NCBI RefSeq assembly: GCF_000003815.2
Contig: NC_049982.1
Coordinates: 26,889,367 to 26,946,614 of the forward strand
DNA from: Branchiostoma floridae
Taxonomy: Eukaryota; Chordata; Leptocardii; Amphioxiformes; Branchiostomatidae
DNA length: 57,248 bases
Direction of reading: 5' to 3'
Part shown: piece after piece, positions 53,663-57,248 of the stretch
Numbering within the stretch: position 1 is the stretch's first letter
Layout of the letters: each line of letters begins with the position of its first letter
Translations under genes and position numbers: made by a program
Notes under the pieces: model-generated
The model's input: the letters and a program-made list of their open reading frames with translations, nothing else
Told to the model about the DNA's origin: nothing
Database searches by the model: none

Positions 53663-55417
53663 ACATGCACATTTATTGGTGTTTTTGTACTAGTTTGAAG
53701 AAGCATATACTTTGATCTGCTATCTTTTATTGATACACAAACACATTCAAACAGACTTACAGAACATAAAATAGCGTTGAGGTTCCCTTGTCTAGTAAAG
53801 GTGTGTTATGATTTGCTGTTACTGTTAGCCAAATGTGCAAACAACGTCTACTCATGGAGTACAATGATTGTAAATCTCTTTTATATCCAGCTGTTACTAT
53901 ATACTACTAAGTATTGATTCTACAACCATGTTATCTGTGTACAATCTATTCACTTCAGATCAAATACTTTTGTACTCTTAGTTTAAGGCAATATGCTAAA
54001 AATTATAATGGGTGAGAACAAAAATTGCCAACACATCAGACTGCACTTGAACTAATTCTTTATGCTGATTTGAATTTTGATATTTTACACACCTGAGTCC
54101 ACCTTAACAGTAGATGTCATTTGAACATGACCTAATCTTACGCAAATGTTAATTGTTTCTTCCTTATTTCAGCTTCATGTGTATACTGTAAATCTTGAAA
54201 TATATACACTTTAGATCTACTGCATGCAGTTTTTTGTATTGAGTTCTCGTCACAAACTCTTGGCACCAAAAATATACATGTATGTACTGCGTCTGACATG
54301 GCAGCCACGTAAGACTGTCTTGATTTTGTACCTTGAATGTTGTATTACACACGTAAGTTAATTTACAGTAGTTTGCTGTGTAAGCATTGACCAGGAAGTG
54401 GTAGTGTCAGTCCACACCTCCTCATGGTACCGCTTATTTTTTCAACCTTTTGGACAAAAGTTTAGGGACAAACCATTGATAATTGGGGGGCTTCGTCAAA
54501 AAGCAAATTGTGACACTGGAATGAAAATATGAGTGACACTATACGTCAAGTGTATTATGTCCTTTGGGCATATTGTATAGTATTAGTATGTATACCTATA
54601 TCTTATTCAGCTGTGTTGCATACAAAATCTAAGAAAATGGATACAGTGAACCAATTGTGAACCCTGAAATGTTTAATGGAACACCCCTTAAGGAGCCATG
54701 AGTCATGCATGTACCGAACACTTCCTGACTTTTTCTTAGAGTCTTCCCTACACATTGAAAGACAAAGATAACCTGGAAAGTGGAAAGAGTACAGAACCAA
54801 GCTATTAAGGAATGCTAGTGTCACCAAAATGAAAACAGACCTGCAGTGGATATGTCACTTGAAGACACAAGAAGAAAATGTCTTGACTTGCATTGACATG
54901 ATGTACAAAATGACTAATGGTCATAACCAGGTGGACATACCGACTCCTCTAATATATATATTAGTATTACCTGACACTAGCTCAGAACATTCTTAATTGA
55001 AATCAAATAATGCCGTTGATTACCTGATAGCTATCAACGTATAGAATTGAGGTGTTAGAAAATTGTTTTTCTTAAAGAATTCGTTGCTAGTAATTGTTGT
55101 AGCATCTTTGAATTGGATAGCTTTGAACAACACATAGAGTTACTAGTAGATTTGCCAGCATTATGTATAACAGGTCATTTAATGTAATACTAGCTACTGG
55201 TGTGTTTTGTACCTGCAAAGCTGGTATATATACTAGTACATGTATATATTATGGCGAGGGGCAGATACAGATATACAGATACAGATAAAGAAGTTCAAGT
55301 GTGTTGGTGTTTATACTGAATAGACAATATGTCAGATATACACATACTGTATACAGACAGGTTTATTGTTTCCAGAAATAAGTATCAATTTCCTGCAATT
55401 TTTTGTTGTTGTTTCAG
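53663..55417. other. Unassigned AT-rich sequence, probably an intron upstream of the ArfGAP exon
   Basis: No exon recognised. A GATACA-type simple repeat lies at about 55264-55291. Confidence 0.35.
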
Positions 55418-55551
55418 ATCCAGATTGGGCCTCGGCGAACATTGGAATCTTCATCTGTATCGACTGTGCGGGTATCCACCGTATGCTGGGGGCACACATC
55501 AGCAAGGTCAAGTCTCTCAGGTTAGACAGCTGGACAGACGACCAGGTCGAG
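55418..55551 (+). CDS. ArfGAP domain exon (SMAP- or ADAP-type), partial gene
   Basis: A 134-nt exon with acceptor GTTTCAG and donor GAG|GTAAGAG. It reads [20 protein letters not shown], then [20 protein letters not shown] and DDQVE. This is the core of the ArfGAP zinc-finger domain: WAS, the second CxxC pair (CIDC), the GIHR arginine finger and the VKSL-LDxW block. The first CxxC pair must be in an upstream exon, which is not visible. ArfGAPs stimulate GTP hydrolysis on Arf GTPases at membranes. The front half resembles SMAP proteins, while [14 protein letters not shown] also fits ADAP/centaurin-alpha, so the subfamily is open. The catalytic arginine (in GIHR) is intact, so it is not obviously a pseudogene. 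Confidence 0.9.
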
Positions 55552-55689
55552 GTAAGAGCCACGGGCTGTTCATTTACCTGCTCTCCCTCCCTCCTACCCT
55601 CAAACAAGTTGTAAGCTCTGAAAAACAGATTTTGGCAATATACTGTAATTTAGTGTAAATGTATTTTTAAAAGTTCGCGGGGATTTAAT

Positions 55690-55985
55690 TTTTCGTTAGC
55701 AGACACTACACGAAAAAGCGAATATCTGGGTCGAATACTCCTGCATATAAACCCGGATATTCAAAATATGTGGCCGATAACGGGTATATGCCGTCCGCAC
55801 ACTTGGTATAGACGGACCTGCATATGACCCGGAGATTCACAACTATTAGTGTGCGGGACATATGGAGGCCGATAATGCCTGCATATGTGCCTGGCCATCC
55901 CGGTGCATGTCCCGCCCATGTCCGCTCATCCGACACAAATTTCCTGCATATGCCTGCCTATTCGGGACATGCACCCTTGTTAGCA
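55690..55985. repeat. Palindromic/direct repeat cluster with CCTGCATATG motifs
   Basis: CTGCATATA/CTGCATATG recurs four times. GGCCGATAACGGGTATATGCC (55773 region) and GGCCGATAATGCCTGCATATG (55867 region) are related direct repeats. GTCCGCACACT near 55795 pairs with AGTGTGCGGGAC near 55849. It is probably a MITE-like element in the intron after the ArfGAP exon. Confidence 0.55.
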
Positions 55986-57248
55986 CCTAATTATCACCTA
56001 ATTATCTCACCCAGGCCTCGACTAGAGCACCCTTTGTCATTGAAAGCAGCTTTGTTTTACTACCCTGCCCTACCTAGGATCCCCCCTCCCTGTAGTGTGT
56101 TTATTTTGCTTTTATTCTTTCTGAATGGTGAATGAATTTTCTTTATTTTTTCAAAGTATTTCTGGACAGTAGACTGTCCTGACGATTTCCTCCATATGTG
56201 CTAGGAATGATGCTCCTTTTACGTCTTGTGAAGTTCTGCATTCCCGCTATCATACATTCTGTTGTCCACCCGTCTTCTGCACAGACTTTTGTTAGTCAGG
56301 AGCACAGCTGCGGCAAAATTTCTAAACGTGAACGTGAAGATTTGTGGTAACCATTGATCCATCGCGACACGGGTGGGCAGCCTCCACTGTCCACGGGGCC
56401 GAAGCAGAAATCACCCGAGCCAACCACGGCCTCCGGCAGCAACTTTTAAGCCAGCCCTACATGGCGACGTGTGACGTAGTCTCAAACCGTCCGCAAAATC
56501 ACAACCGGGCATGTCAGTCGTACCCCACCGTACTCTACAGCGCCTGCCCGCGCGTAAGGCTAGATACTAGCTATAAAATTACAGTTGTTTAAAACTCCAA
56601 GCAGAATCCAATCCTTCCAGCGTAGGCAGTTCAAATTCCACGCGGCAAGATGTTGTTTAGTCTCGAGGTCGTATCATTCTAAATCCCTCAGTGTTCACTG
56701 ACGTTGTCTGCCGTGCATGCAGATATCCAGCTATCGGGATCCGTTGCGTAAAAGCGCAACCTCACAGAAAGAAGTCTAGCTCTGAAATGCCAACTGTAAA
56801 ATTTGAAAATGTTGACATGTGTGTTGATTGGTCCTTATTTTCAAACACCTACATGCTGTGTGAAATACAATTGGCTAGTTCTGATGAGTATTTGCATACA
56901 GACAGACACAATAGGTCGGGAGGTCCACTGTAGCTAAATTCAGCTTTTGTCACCTGGCCAGTTCACAGTCAAACAATACCCACAAGGAACTAGGTGAAAA
57001 TATGTTACTGTAATTGTTAATGATTTCATACATCAGTCTGGTAACAAACATATGTTGTTGCAACAAGCATTATCCACAAGGATAAAAACGAATGAAGGCT
57101 TCCAATGCGAGCGTGGGTATATCATATATGCCATGTTTTCTTTTGTTTCAAAAGCACAACATTGGTCTTTTGACTGAAGCGGCCGTTTCATTGATAAGCT
57201 TAGGGCGTAAAATGACTACCCCACCATAGAATGGTGGAGAATGTATCA
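55986..57248. other. Unassigned sequence to the end of the window
   Basis: No exon recognised. Later ArfGAP exons are expected downstream but none is visible here. Confidence 0.35.

Overview
The window looks like nuclear DNA of an invertebrate chordate, most probably a lancelet (Branchiostoma). This is inferred from the mix of features: small phase-compatible coding exons with GT/AG introns, abundant short terminal-inverted-repeat elements, minisatellites, a CR1-type retrotransposon carrying a 2A-like motif, tRNA-derived SINEs, and domain-shuffled genes (kinase-like, C-type lectin, ArfGAP). Nothing is bacterial or organellar. Nine runs of N interrupt the sequence (314, 100, 100, 100, 100, 100, 215, 975 and 100 bases). 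The 100-base runs are probably unsized scaffold gaps, so joins across them are uncertain.

From 1 to about 26 kb the window is gene-poor and repeat-rich. It holds a 192-bp hairpin MITE with a perfect 9-bp target duplication (732-923), two identical 108-bp palindromic elements (2231-2338, 5757-5864), two abutting minisatellites of about 61 bp and 46 bp (3338-4625), and a roughly 210-bp satellite array (7303-14077) split by one 3.9-kb CR1-like non-LTR retrotransposon with an intact 1217-codon ORF (9358-13229). Further on are a fold-back element (18338-19290), a TA-flanked non-autonomous element (19578-20346), a 45/90-bp minisatellite (22230-22680) and an AGGCCCCC-type MITE (26699-26905).

From 27 to 29 kb three minus-strand exons with consistent splice phase belong to an uncharacterised gene. 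A TTAA-flanked element with long terminal inverted repeats and a cluster of TGACGTCA palindromes follows (29457-30413).

From 33.6 to 45.07 kb at least 17 plus-strand exons join in one frame into 774 codons or more. They encode a protein kinase-like domain resembling MAP3K14/NIK but with a degenerate catalytic core, then a linker, a long coiled coil built from small exons, and the start of an RRM RNA-binding domain at a gap. Just after the gap are exons of another protein, a LamG/concanavalin-like segment followed by a C-type lectin domain. I take this as a separate gene whose 5' end, together with the 3' end of the kinase gene, lies in the gap.

From 46 to 57 kb the sequence is mostly intergenic or intronic, with a 224-bp inverted-repeat element, a mariner-like element, short tandem duplications, a diverged SINE and one clear ArfGAP-domain exon (55418-55551) whose other exons are not visible.

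Family assignments were made by eye from motifs; no database search was possible.
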